From assembly GCA_000023185.1 (NCBI GenBank), contig CP001623.1:62001-126000 (forward strand): a stretch of 64,000 nt of DNA, in the 5' to 3' direction. Of this stretch, positions 17,641-27,003 are shown piece by piece (the stretch's first letter is position 1; the number at the start of each line of letters is the position of its first letter). Both the position numbers and the translations under genes were made by a program. The DNA is from Rhizobium leguminosarum bv. trifolii WSM1325. Its GTDB lineage: Bacteria > Pseudomonadota > Alphaproteobacteria > Rhizobiales > Rhizobiaceae. The notes beneath the pieces are model-generated. The model saw nothing but the letters and a program-made list of their open reading frames with translations. It was not told the DNA's origin and made no database searches.

Positions 17641-19014
17641 ATGGTAAGTGAAAACTTTTACGACGTAACACAATATCCCTCAGGCAACCCCTATGAGGAC
17701 ATTGGATCGGTCATCAATAGCATCATTGCGGATATTAAAAGCAGGCAAGCGGTTCCCGACCAGAATGACGGCGGAAAGCCTGGAGCAGTGATCTATATAC
17801 CGCCAGGCGATTATCGTCTTGTCACCCAGGTCGTGATAGACCTGAGTTATCTGAAGATTGTCGGCTCGGGACATGGCTTTACGTCTTCGAGCATCCGTTT
17901 CAACACACCTGCTGACGAACTGGCACAGTGGCGCGAAGTGTGGCCGGGCGGAAGTCGCGTATGTGTGGACATGTCTCCGGACGCCGCCGACAGCGAGGCC
18001 GCCGGAGCCGCGTTCTACGTCAAGCGCACCGGCAATCCTCGCATAAGCTCTGTGGAGTTTGCCGATTTTTGCATTGATGGCCTGCACTTCATGGACGACG
18101 GTTCGGGGCAGAATGATGCGGAAAATACCTACAGGAATGGCAAAACGGGAATCTATGTGGGCAGCGCCAATGACTCATTCCGAATAACGGGGATGGGCCT
18201 TATCTATCTGGAACATGGCGTGACTGTTCATGACGCGGATGCGCTGGCAATAGACAATAATTTCATTGCAGAGTGCGGCAACTGTATCGAATTGAAAGGT
18301 ATGGGCCAGGCCTCGAGGATAGCGAATAATTTTGTCGGAGCCGGATATAGGGGAAATTCCGTCTACGCTGAAAATTACGGCGGCATCCTGGTCTCTTCAA
18401 ACAACGTCTTCCCCCGAGGTGCCAGCAGCGTCTATTTTTCCGGCGTCGTGCGTTCCTCGATCACAGGAAACAGATTCCATTCCTTCTATCCCGGAATGCT
18501 GGTTTTTGCTGCGAATTGCTGCGAAAACCTGGTTTCCTCAAATCACTTCCTGCGGGATCGCGAGCCGTGGGCGCCCATGCAGAAGTACGATAACGGCCTG
18601 GATGACCTGTTCGGACTTTTGCGCATTGAGGGCAGCAATAATTCGGTCATCGCCAACCACATTTCAGAAACGATCGATACTCAATATATCAAGCCTCTCG
18701 CCGCAAAGCCTGTGATCATCAATGTCGTTTCCGGCAGCGGGAACTACATCGCCAATAATCACATCGTGGCCACAACCGAAATGTCGCAAATCAACGACGC
18801 ACCAAACAGCGCGTGTTTTTCAACGCAAGTGGGCGCATTGCTTTCAACGGACAATTTGAAGGCGCTCGAGGTAACGGCAGTACGGGTGCAAAGGGGTTCG
18901 GTGCGGAATACAGTTCTAGATTCAGGCCGTGTCGAACAGGTCGAGATGGACAGAACAGTGAATGCTTTCAGGGGCACTCCAGTTCCCGGGCAATCGTCGG
19001 CAGAGTTTCACTAG
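17641..19014 (+). CDS. GH91 inulin fructotransferase / difructose-anhydride hydrolase-like enzyme, cytoplasmic
   Basis: 457 residues of right-handed beta-helix. Segments I recall from GH91 inulin fructotransferases are present: VIYIPPGDYRL, LKIVGSGHGF, RNGKTGIYVGSANDSFR, NNFIAECGNCIEL, NNVFPRGASSVYF, HSFYPGMLV and NHFLRDREPWAP. Characterised inulin fructotransferases are secreted and turn inulin into difructose anhydrides (DFA I or III). Relatives run the reaction in the hydrolytic direction, opening DFA to inulobiose. This protein has no signal peptide (it begins MVSENFYDVTQ), stands in an importer operon and is followed by a GH32 gene, so a cytoplasmic DFA hydrolase is the better reading. 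The direction is inference. Confidence 0.85.
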   Translation: MVSENFYDVTQYPSGNPYEDIGSVINSIIADIKSRQAVPDQNDGGKPGAVIYIPPGDYRLVTQVVIDLSYLKIVGSGHGFTSSSIRFNTPADELAQWREVWPGGSRVCVDMSPDAADSEAAGAAFYVKRTGNPRISSVEFADFCIDGLHFMDDGSGQNDAENTYRNGKTGIYVGSANDSFRITGMGLIYLEHGVTVHDADALAIDNNFIAECGNCIELKGMGQASRIANNFVGAGYRGNSVYAENYGGILVSSNNVFPRGASSVYFSGVVRSSITGNRFHSFYPGMLVFAANCCENLVSSNHFLRDREPWAPMQKYDNGLDDLFGLLRIEGSNNSVIANHISETIDTQYIKPLAAKPVIINVVSGSGNYIANNHIVATTEMSQINDAPNSACFSTQVGALLSTDNLKALEVTAVRVQRGSVRNTVLDSGRVEQVEMDRTVNAFRGTPVPGQSSAEFH

Positions 19015-19070
19015 ACCGAACATAGTTAGGCCGTCGGTCGAAAATCCAGTGACTATTCGGAGTTGTGTTC

Positions 19071-20795
19071 ATGGCGAACCAAATGGACCGGCAAGATGGC
19101 CCGTTGATGCAGCAAAACCTGTTCCTACCCTCGGGATACCACTTGGAATTTTGGGCCGCGGGCGACGGCTTTTTTCGTATCGACATTGACGGGAAAACGG
19201 TTTGGCAGGTTCGGTCATTTGCCATCGATCCGGAGTTTTTCAAATATCACCACAGGGAAGCTTGCGAGGTCACCATTGTCACCAATGCGCCGGACGCTGT
19301 TCTGTGGGCCTATGGATATCAGCCTCAAACCGTGCACGAGACCGGTATAACAGTGTTTGAATTCTCGCAAAAAGGGATCCTTCAACGCACCGGCGCGGAA
19401 ATTGAAAATTGGCTTCGGTCCGATCCGGATCGTCCTGCGCTTCATTTCTCGCCAATCCGGCATTGGATGAACGACCCCGTAGGTCTCTGCAAGATCGACG
19501 AGCTATGGCACCTTTTTTATCAATTCCATCCGAGCGGCAGTGATTGGGGACCGATGCACTGGGGACATGCGACCAGCCGCGATCTGGTCAATTGGCTTCA
19601 CATGCCGGTATTTCTGCATCCAGAACAGAACCTGTGGCGTCTCGGCGCCACAGGGGGCGCATTCTCCGGCAACGCCTTTCGGGATCGAGATGGAAGTTTG
19701 ATGTTCTTTTACACCGAGCGCCTGCCTGCCTATGACCTTTTCGAGGGCTATCGGGAAATTCAGAAAATAGCGCGCCCGGATCGGAGGATGATCAAGGCAG
19801 AAGGCATTGTGACGGTGTTGGAAGAGCGTCCCGATGGGGTCGAGCACGATTTCCGCGATCCAAAGGTTTGGTGGGATGACGCAGCCAACGCCTATCGCAT
19901 GATACTCGGCGCATCGATCGAAGGCGATCCCGCAGTGTTGTTGTTTGGCTCCGCCGATGGCCTCGATTGGCAATATCTCAGGCCGCTCTACCGTGCACCG
20001 GCTAATTTCCGCCAGGAAGGCGCGCGTGCGGTTGAATGCCCGGATTTCTTTCGGCTGGAGGAAAAGTGGGTTCTGGTGATGGGTTTTGTTGGCCATGTCG
20101 AGCCACGAACACGGCGCCACAATCTCCTTTATGCCCTGATCGGCGAGTTTATAGACGACTGCTTCGTGGCCGACATGCCGGAAATGCAATTGCTGGATTT
20201 CGGCACCGATTATTATGCGATGCAGAGTTTCGAAGCGGGAGGGCGCCAGATCGCCTTTGCCTGGCTTTTCAATTGGGAATATCGCAGGCCCGAGGGCTCA
20301 GCCTATTCCGGAGAGATGTCCCTACCACGTGTTCTAAGTTTGAGTGAGGACGGGAAGAGGCTGCGCATGCTGCCGACGATCGAAGTCGACGATCACTTTG
20401 CCGCTGACCCTATCGTCGAGAAACAATGCGGCAAATTCTCGCTACCAATGGCACCCATTGAAATTCGCCTTTCCGGAGCCCTGGAAGGCAGCAAGGTCGT
20501 TGCAACGCAGGGCGGCGAACTTGCCTTCGAGGTCTGCGTCGCTGGAGGTATTCTCTCGATCCGGCTCGCCCAGGACGACGGCTCGATCCATTACGTGGCG
20601 GAGCTTGCCGACGGAAAGGACCTTCGTCTGTTTCATGATTGCGGAATCGTCGAGATTTTCGCCGATGGCGGAACTGTTTGTGGAACCCGTCGCGGATACG
20701 CGAATATCAACCCCGATTACCTGGAAATCTCATCGTCCGCTTCAACGCGGGTGCTGGAAAGGGATGCGAAACGCTGCTGTGCTGGCGCAAGATGA
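19071..20795 (+). CDS. GH32 beta-fructosidase (inulobiase/levanase-like), cytoplasmic
   Basis: 574 residues. The three GH32 carboxylates are visible: the nucleophile in HWMNDPVG, the transition-state aspartate in FRDPKVWW, and the acid/base glutamate in VECPDFF. A C-terminal beta-sandwich follows. WMNDP begins only near residue 135, so there is an extra N-terminal domain of about 120 residues (from LPSGYHLEFWAAGDG) that most GH32 enzymes lack. No signal peptide is seen. It would split inulobiose or other fructo-oligosaccharides, made from imported substrate by the preceding GH91 enzyme, to fructose. The ATG at 19071 with CGGAG upstream is preferred to the GTG at 19065. Confidence 0.9.
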   Translation: MANQMDRQDGPLMQQNLFLPSGYHLEFWAAGDGFFRIDIDGKTVWQVRSFAIDPEFFKYHHREACEVTIVTNAPDAVLWAYGYQPQTVHETGITVFEFSQKGILQRTGAEIENWLRSDPDRPALHFSPIRHWMNDPVGLCKIDELWHLFYQFHPSGSDWGPMHWGHATSRDLVNWLHMPVFLHPEQNLWRLGATGGAFSGNAFRDRDGSLMFFYTERLPAYDLFEGYREIQKIARPDRRMIKAEGIVTVLEERPDGVEHDFRDPKVWWDDAANAYRMILGASIEGDPAVLLFGSADGLDWQYLRPLYRAPANFRQEGARAVECPDFFRLEEKWVLVMGFVGHVEPRTRRHNLLYALIGEFIDDCFVADMPEMQLLDFGTDYYAMQSFEAGGRQIAFAWLFNWEYRRPEGSAYSGEMSLPRVLSLSEDGKRLRMLPTIEVDDHFAADPIVEKQCGKFSLPMAPIEIRLSGALEGSKVVATQGGELAFEVCVAGGILSIRLAQDDGSIHYVAELADGKDLRLFHDCGIVEIFADGGTVCGTRRGYANINPDYLEISSSASTRVLERDAKRCCAGAR

Positions 20796-20935
20796 GCTAT
20801 TGAATGAAACGCTTGGGCCTTCACGGAATAACGAGATCTTGATCGACAACAACAGTTATCGAAACCCCGGTCGGCCCTATTTGACCGAGTATTGCGCTGA
20901 TATGGCAGATTTCAGGCAGTGCTGGGGAGGGTGGG

Positions 20936-21127
20936 ATGCTTCAAGTCCGCAAAAAATTGCTGATAACCGCGACAGCCGTCATCGTGGTTGCGGTATCGTC
21001 GTCATCCTGCACGACGAGCTCGAATGACTCGATGCAGACCGGCTCGGTTGGATATACCGGCGCCGACTATTCGCTCAGACCTGCCTGCCGCGATGGGTTT
21101 GGCAACGATCATCCTTGCAGCTATTAA
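20936..21127 (+). CDS. Small predicted secreted/lipoprotein, function unknown
   Basis: A 63-residue protein with a basic start (MLQVRKK), a hydrophobic segment (LLITATAVIVVAV) and a weak lipobox (SSSSC), then a short Ser/Thr/Gly-rich tail containing two more cysteines. GGGGAGG lies 5 bases before the ATG, which is the best reason to call it a gene. I do not recognise the family. Small exported proteins like this are common in rhizobia. Confidence 0.55.
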   Translation: MLQVRKKLLITATAVIVVAVSSSSCTTSSNDSMQTGSVGYTGADYSLRPACRDGFGNDHPCSY

Positions 21128-21260
21128 CGACCGATAGAGTGAAGCTCCGATTGCCGTGTAGTTTCCGGTCTGACGCTGCATAAGGCGGCTGCCAAGCCCG
21201 GCTTTCCCATAGCCCGCGGATGAAGTACACAACCGAGGTGGTGCTCTAGGAAAGACAGTC

Positions 21261-22400
21261 ATGCGGTATCTTCGGTCAGGGCCGCGTCGGCTTCAAACCC
21301 CGGACATGGGCGCCCCGCGCACCAAAATGGTTGGTCTGCGGTCTGGTGAAATCGCCGACCGGAATATTCGCGTCATTCTGGAGGCGATCCGCCGTCATGG
21401 CCCGCTGACCCGGATGGAGCTTGGGCGTCATAGCGGCCTGACCGGCCCTGGCATTACCAATATTCTCCGCCGATTGGCCGAGGAAAAGCTTATCACCTCC
21501 AACCGTCGCAATGGCCTTGGCGGAGGGGCCACCGCCACCGAGTTTGCCTTGCGTCCGGAAGGTGCTTTCTCGATCGGCGTCAAGCTTCGCCAAAGGCGTG
21601 GCGAGGCCGTACTCATCGATTTGAGTGGTCAGGTCCATGACCGGGTCTATATCGAGCTGGACCCCGCTGACAAAGTCGGTCTGGTGCATGCGGCCGTCAG
21701 GGATATGGTCGATCGCCACGCCGCGTTGCCGATCATCGGGCTCGGCATCGCCGCCAACGACTGGACGGAGGATCAAAGCGATCAGATCGCCGCGATGTCG
21801 ACGATCGCGCGTCCCTATGTCGAGAACGAGTGTACGGCGAGCCTTCTCGCCGAGCGCACGATCGGAAGCTCCGGCAGGGAAGGCGGACTTGCGATGATCA
21901 TCATCGACGACGACGTTCAGGCCGGCTTTCTCATTCGCGGTATTCCCTATTCCGGCGTGCATGGCCGGGCGGGCAGCATCGGCGAAATGTTGACCGGTCC
22001 CGACAATGTCCAGCTCAATACCGTCGTCGGTTTCGAATCCCTGCGATCACGGATCGGCGACCAGGCGTTCACTAGCCTGCTGAAGGGCGAGGAAATCTCC
22101 TCGCCGCTACTGTCGCAATGGATACGGGAAGCCGCTGGCCATCTGCTCGACCCGATCATCGCCATGGCCGGTTTCCTCGCCCCGAGCGTCGTCATGATCG
22201 GCAGCGATCTGCCGCAGGGCGTGATCGAAGCGCTGATCCATCAGCTTTCCATCGAGCGGCTCGACACCTCGACGAGACCGTTACTGACGCCCTGGATTTC
22301 TCCGATGAAACCTGCGAGCTTCAGCGGCGGCGGCGTTGCGCTCGGTGCCGCTCTCCTCCCCTTCCTCAACACTTTGCTGCTGCCGCCTGCCTCGGCTTGA
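21261..22400 (+). CDS. ROK-family transcriptional regulator
   Basis: 379 residues. The winged helix-turn-helix (ILEAIRRHGPLTRMELGRHS, then GPGITNILRRLAEEKLI) precedes a ROK/sugar-kinase-like domain (from FSIGVKLRQRRGEAVLIDLSG). The zinc-binding cysteine motif of kinase-active ROK proteins is not visible and the core is divergent, so it is probably a pure regulator. The ATG at 21261 has AGGAAAG 6 bases upstream. It is convergent with the Gfo/Idh oxidoreductase gene (11-base gap). It is a candidate regulator of the nearby importer and of the GH38 gene. Confidence 0.88.
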   Translation: MRYLRSGPRRLQTPDMGAPRTKMVGLRSGEIADRNIRVILEAIRRHGPLTRMELGRHSGLTGPGITNILRRLAEEKLITSNRRNGLGGGATATEFALRPEGAFSIGVKLRQRRGEAVLIDLSGQVHDRVYIELDPADKVGLVHAAVRDMVDRHAALPIIGLGIAANDWTEDQSDQIAAMSTIARPYVENECTASLLAERTIGSSGREGGLAMIIIDDDVQAGFLIRGIPYSGVHGRAGSIGEMLTGPDNVQLNTVVGFESLRSRIGDQAFTSLLKGEEISSPLLSQWIREAAGHLLDPIIAMAGFLAPSVVMIGSDLPQGVIEALIHQLSIERLDTSTRPLLTPWISPMKPASFSGGGVALGAALLPFLNTLLLPPASA

Positions 22401-22411
22401 CGCATGTTGCC

Positions 22412-23458
22412 TCAGGCGAGCGCTTCATCGGCGTGGCTGAGATCGGAGGCCAGCGCTTTGTCCAGGACTTTCTGGATATTGGCCGCCCGCCGGAACGAGG
22501 GTTCCTGGGTCCTGCCCGCCCGCACTGCCTGGACGAAACGCTGGTAGTTCGTCTCGACCGGATCGAAGGGGACGTCACGCCAGGTCGCCGTGTGCACGTC
22601 CTCGCCAAGACAGGCGCGAAGCGTCGATTTTCCGGTGTCGTAGATCATCTCGATCGAGCCGGTTTCGCCATAGACCCTGAGGCGCAACTGATCCATCTGT
22701 CCGGCCGCCGTGCGCGTCGCCTGGATCGTGCCGATTGCCCCGCCAGTGAAATCGACATTCATCGTAAAACTGTCATTCGCATCGAGATCATATTCGCCGA
22801 TCTTGTGTCCTGGCGTCTTGTCGAAGGTCTTCAGCCGCGCGAAGACATGAGCAACGTCAAGGCCTGAACCGTATGATGCGAAATCGACGATGTGAATTCC
22901 GATATCACCGAGCGCGCCGTTGGATCCATGCTTCTTGCTCAGCCGCCACAGCCATTTGCTTTCGCTCTTCCAGTCGCCCCAATGCCGACCGACCAGCCAG
23001 CTTTGCAGATGCGACGCCTCGACATGGCGCACTTGCCCGATTTCGCCGGCGAGCACCATCTGCCGGCCCTTCTGAAGGGCGGGCGAATTGCGATAGGTGA
23101 AATTGACCATGCCGACCTTGCCCGATCGCTCGATGGCCTCGGTCATCTCCATGGCCTTGATCGCATCGGTGGCGAGCGGTTTCTCACAGAAGACGTGCTT
23201 GCCGGCTGCGATCGCCTGTAGCGTCGTCGGGTGGTGAATGCGGTCCGGCGTGACATTTGCGACAGCGTCGAACTCGCCCCAGGCGAGAGCTTCCTCAAGG
23301 GTCGTGAAATGGTTGGCGATGCCATGTTCGGTGCAAAAGGCCGCGAGCCTTTCCGGGACGACATCGACGCCGCCCACGACGCTGACACCTTCAATCGCCT
23401 TGAAGTTGGCGGCATGCTGGTTGGCCATGCCGCCGGTACCGAGAATGAGTAGACGCAT
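22412..23458 (-). CDS. Gfo/Idh/MocA-family oxidoreductase
   Basis: 348 residues. The Rossmann fold opens the protein (LLILGTGGMANQHAANF), the nicotinamide-site motif is CEKPLA, and the substrate-domain motif GALGDIGIHIVDFA contains the usual catalytic Asp/His pair. Such enzymes oxidise or reduce sugar hydroxyls with NAD(P). Start 23458 is set by GGAGGA 5 bases before; upstream ATGs lack this. It is divergent from the importer operon at 23828 and probably acts with the epimerase-like enzyme at 28290-29144 on the imported sugar. Function as a 3-dehydrogenase is possible but not shown. Confidence 0.9.
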   Translation of the reverse strand: MRLLILGTGGMANQHAANFKAIEGVSVVGGVDVVPERLAAFCTEHGIANHFTTLEEALAWGEFDAVANVTPDRIHHPTTLQAIAAGKHVFCEKPLATDAIKAMEMTEAIERSGKVGMVNFTYRNSPALQKGRQMVLAGEIGQVRHVEASHLQSWLVGRHWGDWKSESKWLWRLSKKHGSNGALGDIGIHIVDFASYGSGLDVAHVFARLKTFDKTPGHKIGEYDLDANDSFTMNVDFTGGAIGTIQATRTAAGQMDQLRLRVYGETGSIEMIYDTGKSTLRACLGEDVHTATWRDVPFDPVETNYQRFVQAVRAGRTQEPSFRRAANIQKVLDKALASDLSHADEALA

Positions 23459-23559
23459 CTTATCCTCCATGGAATTAACTTCCCGCGGCAGTTCAGCCGG
23501 GCAAAACCGCACTCGCGCCATCGCAGCCATCCGCGATTGCCTCGTGCTCTTCTTCAGGA

Positions 23560-23665
23560 AAATTGCGGTGGATGCGCCGCGCGTGCGGCGGGACGCTCCA
23601 TCACTTTCACGGCGCATATCCTTTTCCGGAAATCGATCTCGATTTTCCGGAACGGTGCGCTAGCT
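23560..23665. repeat. Intergenic repeat-like block with inverted repeat
   Basis: The 369-base gap between the oxidoreductase and importer genes holds TTCCGGAAATCGA (23624-23636) facing CGATTTTCCGGAA (23640-23652), an inverted repeat with one bulged T. Flanking GCGCAT and GTGCGCTAG words also occur around similar elements that I recall as dispersed in Rhizobium genomes. The rest of the gap, apart from the promoter at 23721-23752, shows nothing I can name. Confidence 0.4.
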
Positions 23666-23720
23666 GCTGTTGATTGTCGCCAGCATCTCAACCTCCCAGG
23701 TCTGGCCTTACAAGCTGTGG

Positions 23721-23752
23721 CTTGACATCAAATCAAAGTAACTTAATCTAAT
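23721..23752 (+). promoter_or_regulatory. Promoter/operator of importer operon, shared with the GH38 gene
   Basis: CTTGACATCAAATCAAAG, then TAACTTAATCTAAT. TTGACA is a consensus -35 box and AATCTA or TAATCT lies 16-17 bases on as a weak -10. It matches 11986-12017 (reverse strand) at 28 of 32 positions. It stands about 75 bases upstream of the binding-protein start at 23828. Confidence 0.65.
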
Positions 23753-23827
23753 TAATGCAGCACGGAAATGAGGAGAGGTCAACTGACCGCCAGGCTGTAT
23801 CCGTTCAAAATGGGGAGGAGACCCATC

Positions 23828-25126
23828 ATGAAGAGCGCCACCGTCAGCGCATTTGCGCTGAGCACCATGTTATTTTCAGCATCTACGTCATTTGCCCAGG
23901 AACTTGCCACGAAGGACAGGATCGGCCTTGCCGATGCGCCCAAATCCCTCGTCGTCCGCTTGACGAACGACAGTCCCAACAATTCGGATCCGGCGATCGC
24001 CGAGGGCTATCAGAAGCTCTTCGTCGATTTCATCAAGAAGCATCCGGACTGGAAATTGCAGATGCAATTCATGTCCTCGGACATCGGCACCGAACAGGCC
24101 AAGATGCTGGAGCAGGCCAAGGCCGGCAACGCGCCTGACTGCGCCGCTGTCGACTCCTTCGTCCTCTCGCAGTTCATGGTCAATAAAGTTCTTGCGGACT
24201 TCACGCCGTATTTTTCGAAGGAGGAAGTGGATGACCTGTTCCCCTTCATCCGCAGCGGCATCACCGATAAGGACCAGACGGTCCGCGCTTGGTGGTGGGA
24301 TACCGATCTTCGTGTGCTCTACCGCAACAAGTCGATCGTTGCGGACGCGCCGCAGACATGGGACGACCTGAAAAAGGCCGCGCTCGCCTCCACCAAGGAG
24401 GGCATGGAAGGTGTCCTCTTCAATGGCGGGCGCTGGGAAGGCACGACGTTCGACTGGCTCGCGAATTATTGGGCGCTGGGCGGCAAGCTTGTCGACGATT
24501 CAGGCAAGCCGGTATTCGGCGAAGGCGAGAACAAGGAGAAATTCCTGAAGGCCCTGAATTATTTCAAGGATCTCGTCGATTCGGGTGCCGCGCCCAAGCG
24601 CGTCAGCACGATCGCGAATTATGACGATTTGAATGCTGCGGCCGCCGCGGCGACGACGGCTCTCTTCATCGGCGGCAACTGGCAATATGCGCAGTTGAAG
24701 GCCACGCTCGACGAGGACGAGTTCAACAACTGGACATTCTCGCCGATCCCCGGCCCCAGCGCCGATCAGCGTTCGACCGGCACCGGCGGTTGGACGATCG
24801 CCTCCTTCAGTAAGGACAAGGATAAGGTCGAGATGTGCGCCAACCTCGCCCGCGAGGTTTATATGGGGCCGGCAAACGCGCTGCAGCAGCAGTTGCCGAC
24901 CAGGAAGTCGCTGTTCGACAAATATGAGGTCTTCTCTACCGAAGCCAACAAGACCTTCGCCAAGGCTCTGGTCGACGGACAGGCACGCCCGGGTGTGCCG
25001 ATCTATCCCGAAATCTCCAACCAGATCCAGATCATGATGGGCGACGTGCTCTCGGGGACCAAAAAGCCGGAAGACGCGTTGAATGCCGCCTTCAACGCGG
25101 CGCTGGAGGCCTACAAGCGTCTCTAG
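23828..25126 (+). CDS. Sugar ABC transporter substrate-binding protein (CUT1)
   Basis: 432 residues. Signal peptide MKSATVSAFALSTMLF...SFA, then a family 1 solute-binding fold (SLVVRLTNDSPNNSDP, DIGTEQAKMLEQAKAG, RAWWWDTDLRVLYRNKS, ALFIGGNWQYAQ). Start 23828 follows GGAGGAG by 7 bases. It is first in an operon of binding protein, two permeases, ROK regulator, epimerase and ATPase. The promoter shared with the GH38 gene suggests that the ligand is an alpha-mannoside or mannose-containing oligosaccharide. This is inference from regulation only. Confidence 0.91.
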   Translation: MKSATVSAFALSTMLFSASTSFAQELATKDRIGLADAPKSLVVRLTNDSPNNSDPAIAEGYQKLFVDFIKKHPDWKLQMQFMSSDIGTEQAKMLEQAKAGNAPDCAAVDSFVLSQFMVNKVLADFTPYFSKEEVDDLFPFIRSGITDKDQTVRAWWWDTDLRVLYRNKSIVADAPQTWDDLKKAALASTKEGMEGVLFNGGRWEGTTFDWLANYWALGGKLVDDSGKPVFGEGENKEKFLKALNYFKDLVDSGAAPKRVSTIANYDDLNAAAAAATTALFIGGNWQYAQLKATLDEDEFNNWTFSPIPGPSADQRSTGTGGWTIASFSKDKDKVEMCANLAREVYMGPANALQQQLPTRKSLFDKYEVFSTEANKTFAKALVDGQARPGVPIYPEISNQIQIMMGDVLSGTKKPEDALNAAFNAALEAYKRL

Positions 25127-25196
25127 TGCTTCCGACCGTGACGGCGCCTGCCCGCCAGGCGCCGTCGACATTGCGAAACCCCGCACAGAGAAGCCA

Positions 25197-26126
25197 ATGA
25201 GCCCCATTGCCATCGAGGCTGACAGCCCGCCTCAAAGCAGAACGTTCATGCGCCGTTTCGCCGGTGCGCCCCTGCCCTGGATCATGCCCGTGATCGTCGT
25301 CATCGGCATCTTCTACCTTTACCCCGTCATCGACGTTTTCAGGCTTTCATTCACCAATGCCACGCTGATCGGCGACAATCAGGATTATACGCTGGGGTCG
25401 ATCACCAATGCGTTGAGCTCGCCGCAGCTGCCCGACATTTTATGGGCGACCCTGATCTTCGTCGGCGGCAGCGTCATCGGCCAGCAGATTTTAGGTCTTG
25501 CGGTCGCCGTCGTGGTCATCCGCGGTGAAAAACGCGGCCTGTTCGGCACCACCATTTTGAGGACGACGGCGCTGGTTGCCTGGGTCGTTCCCGGAATTGC
25601 CGGCGGCATCATCTGGCAGATGCTCTTTTCCGAAGCGCCTTATGGCGCGCTGAACAGCATTCTCAGGTTGATGCACATGCCTGTTGTCGCCTGGCTCTCG
25701 GACCCCGCAATCGCACCGTGGTCCACCCTCATCTCCAACATATGGCGCGGCACAGCATTTTCGATGGTCGTCATGTATGCGGCGCTGAAGTCGATCGATC
25801 CCTCGCTCTATGAAGCGGCGGAGGTCGACGGCGCGACGGCATCGCAGCAGTTTTTCTTCGTCACGCTACCGCAACTGCGCGCGGCAATCCTCGTCAACAT
25901 GATCCTCATTACGATCCAGACGGTGAATACCTTCGATGCGATCATCACGCTGACAGGCGGCGGTCCGGGGCGCGCGACCGAGGTCATCTCACTCTACGTC
26001 TTCAATATCGTCTTTAGAAACTACGACCTGTCCGGCGGCAGCGTGCTCTCCGTGCTCATGCTGATCATCAGCCTCGGGCTCGCCTTTATCTATGCGTCGT
26101 TCCTGCCGAAGGAGGAAGAGCAATGA
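25197..26126 (+). CDS. Sugar ABC transporter permease (MalF/UgpA-like)
   Basis: 309 residues with about six membrane segments (first: LPWIMPVIVVIGIFYLYPVI). The EAA loop reads YEAAEVDGATASQQFFFVTL, and LTGGGPGRATE is the GGP motif. ATG at 25197 is preferred over upstream in-frame starts that would overlap the binding-protein gene. The stop overlaps the next permease (ATGA), so the two channel subunits are made together. Confidence 0.92.
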   Translation: MSPIAIEADSPPQSRTFMRRFAGAPLPWIMPVIVVIGIFYLYPVIDVFRLSFTNATLIGDNQDYTLGSITNALSSPQLPDILWATLIFVGGSVIGQQILGLAVAVVVIRGEKRGLFGTTILRTTALVAWVVPGIAGGIIWQMLFSEAPYGALNSILRLMHMPVVAWLSDPAIAPWSTLISNIWRGTAFSMVVMYAALKSIDPSLYEAAEVDGATASQQFFFVTLPQLRAAILVNMILITIQTVNTFDAIITLTGGGPGRATEVISLYVFNIVFRNYDLSGGSVLSVLMLIISLGLAFIYASFLPKEEEQ

Positions 26127-26965
26127 ACGGACGGACCGGAACGCGGCTCGGCGATGCCATGAGTTATCTGTTCATGCTGGTAATGTTCGTGTTCTTCGCT
26201 GGCCCCCTCACCTATCTCCTGTCGATGGCGATGCGTGACAAGCGCGAGATCTATCGCGGCGCGGCGCGATATATTCCAAACAATCCCACCATCGACAATT
26301 TCATCACCGTTTTGAACAACAGCTACTTTCCGATCTATCTCTGGAACGGCCTCAAGCTTGCCGCCCTTAGCGGACTGGGCGTCCTGATCGTCGCACTGCC
26401 CGCGGCATACGCTTTTTCCCGCTTTCAGTTCCGAGGCAAGGGCCTGTCGATGATGGGGCTGCTGCTTTTCCAGATGATCTCGCCGCTTGTCATCATGGTG
26501 CCGCTCTACCGCTACATGAACCGCCTCGGCCTGCTGGATACGCATTTTGCCGTCGTCATGGTCTATATCGCGCTTGGCGTTCCGCTGGCGACCTGGCTTC
26601 TGAAAAGTTCGGTCGACGGCATCCCGCGCAGCCTCGACGAAGCGGCCATGATCGATGGCTGCAATCGATTTTCGGTGTTCTGGCGCATCATTCTGCCATT
26701 ATCGGCGCCGGGCATCGCCTCTGTCTTCATCATCACTGTGATTGCCGGCTGGTCGCAATTTCTGGTGCCTTTTCTGTTGCTCACGAAAAATGATCTGATG
26801 CCGATCGGCGTCGGGATCTTTAACTTCCGCGGCATGCAAACCGACTCGTCCATCCAACTGCTTGCCGCCGCCTGCCTGATCGCGGTCGTTCCGGCGATCG
26901 TCGCCTTCCTGTCGCTCCAGCGGCTGATCCTCGGTGCGATGACCAGCGGCGCGGTCAAGGGATGA
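26123..26965 (+). CDS. Sugar ABC transporter permease (MalG/UgpE-like)
   Basis: 280 residues with about six membrane segments. The EAA motif is LDEAAMIDGCNRFSVFWRI, and it ends GAMTSGAVKG as MalG-type permeases do. It starts within the stop of the preceding permease gene and is followed closely by the ROK regulator gene, indicating one transcript. Confidence 0.92.
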   Translation: MNGRTGTRLGDAMSYLFMLVMFVFFAGPLTYLLSMAMRDKREIYRGAARYIPNNPTIDNFITVLNNSYFPIYLWNGLKLAALSGLGVLIVALPAAYAFSRFQFRGKGLSMMGLLLFQMISPLVIMVPLYRYMNRLGLLDTHFAVVMVYIALGVPLATWLLKSSVDGIPRSLDEAAMIDGCNRFSVFWRIILPLSAPGIASVFIITVIAGWSQFLVPFLLLTKNDLMPIGVGIFNFRGMQTDSSIQLLAAACLIAVVPAIVAFLSLQRLILGAMTSGAVKG

Positions 26966-27003
26966 CGAGCGGTTCAGGCTATGCGCAAGGAAGGATTTCG
27001 GGC

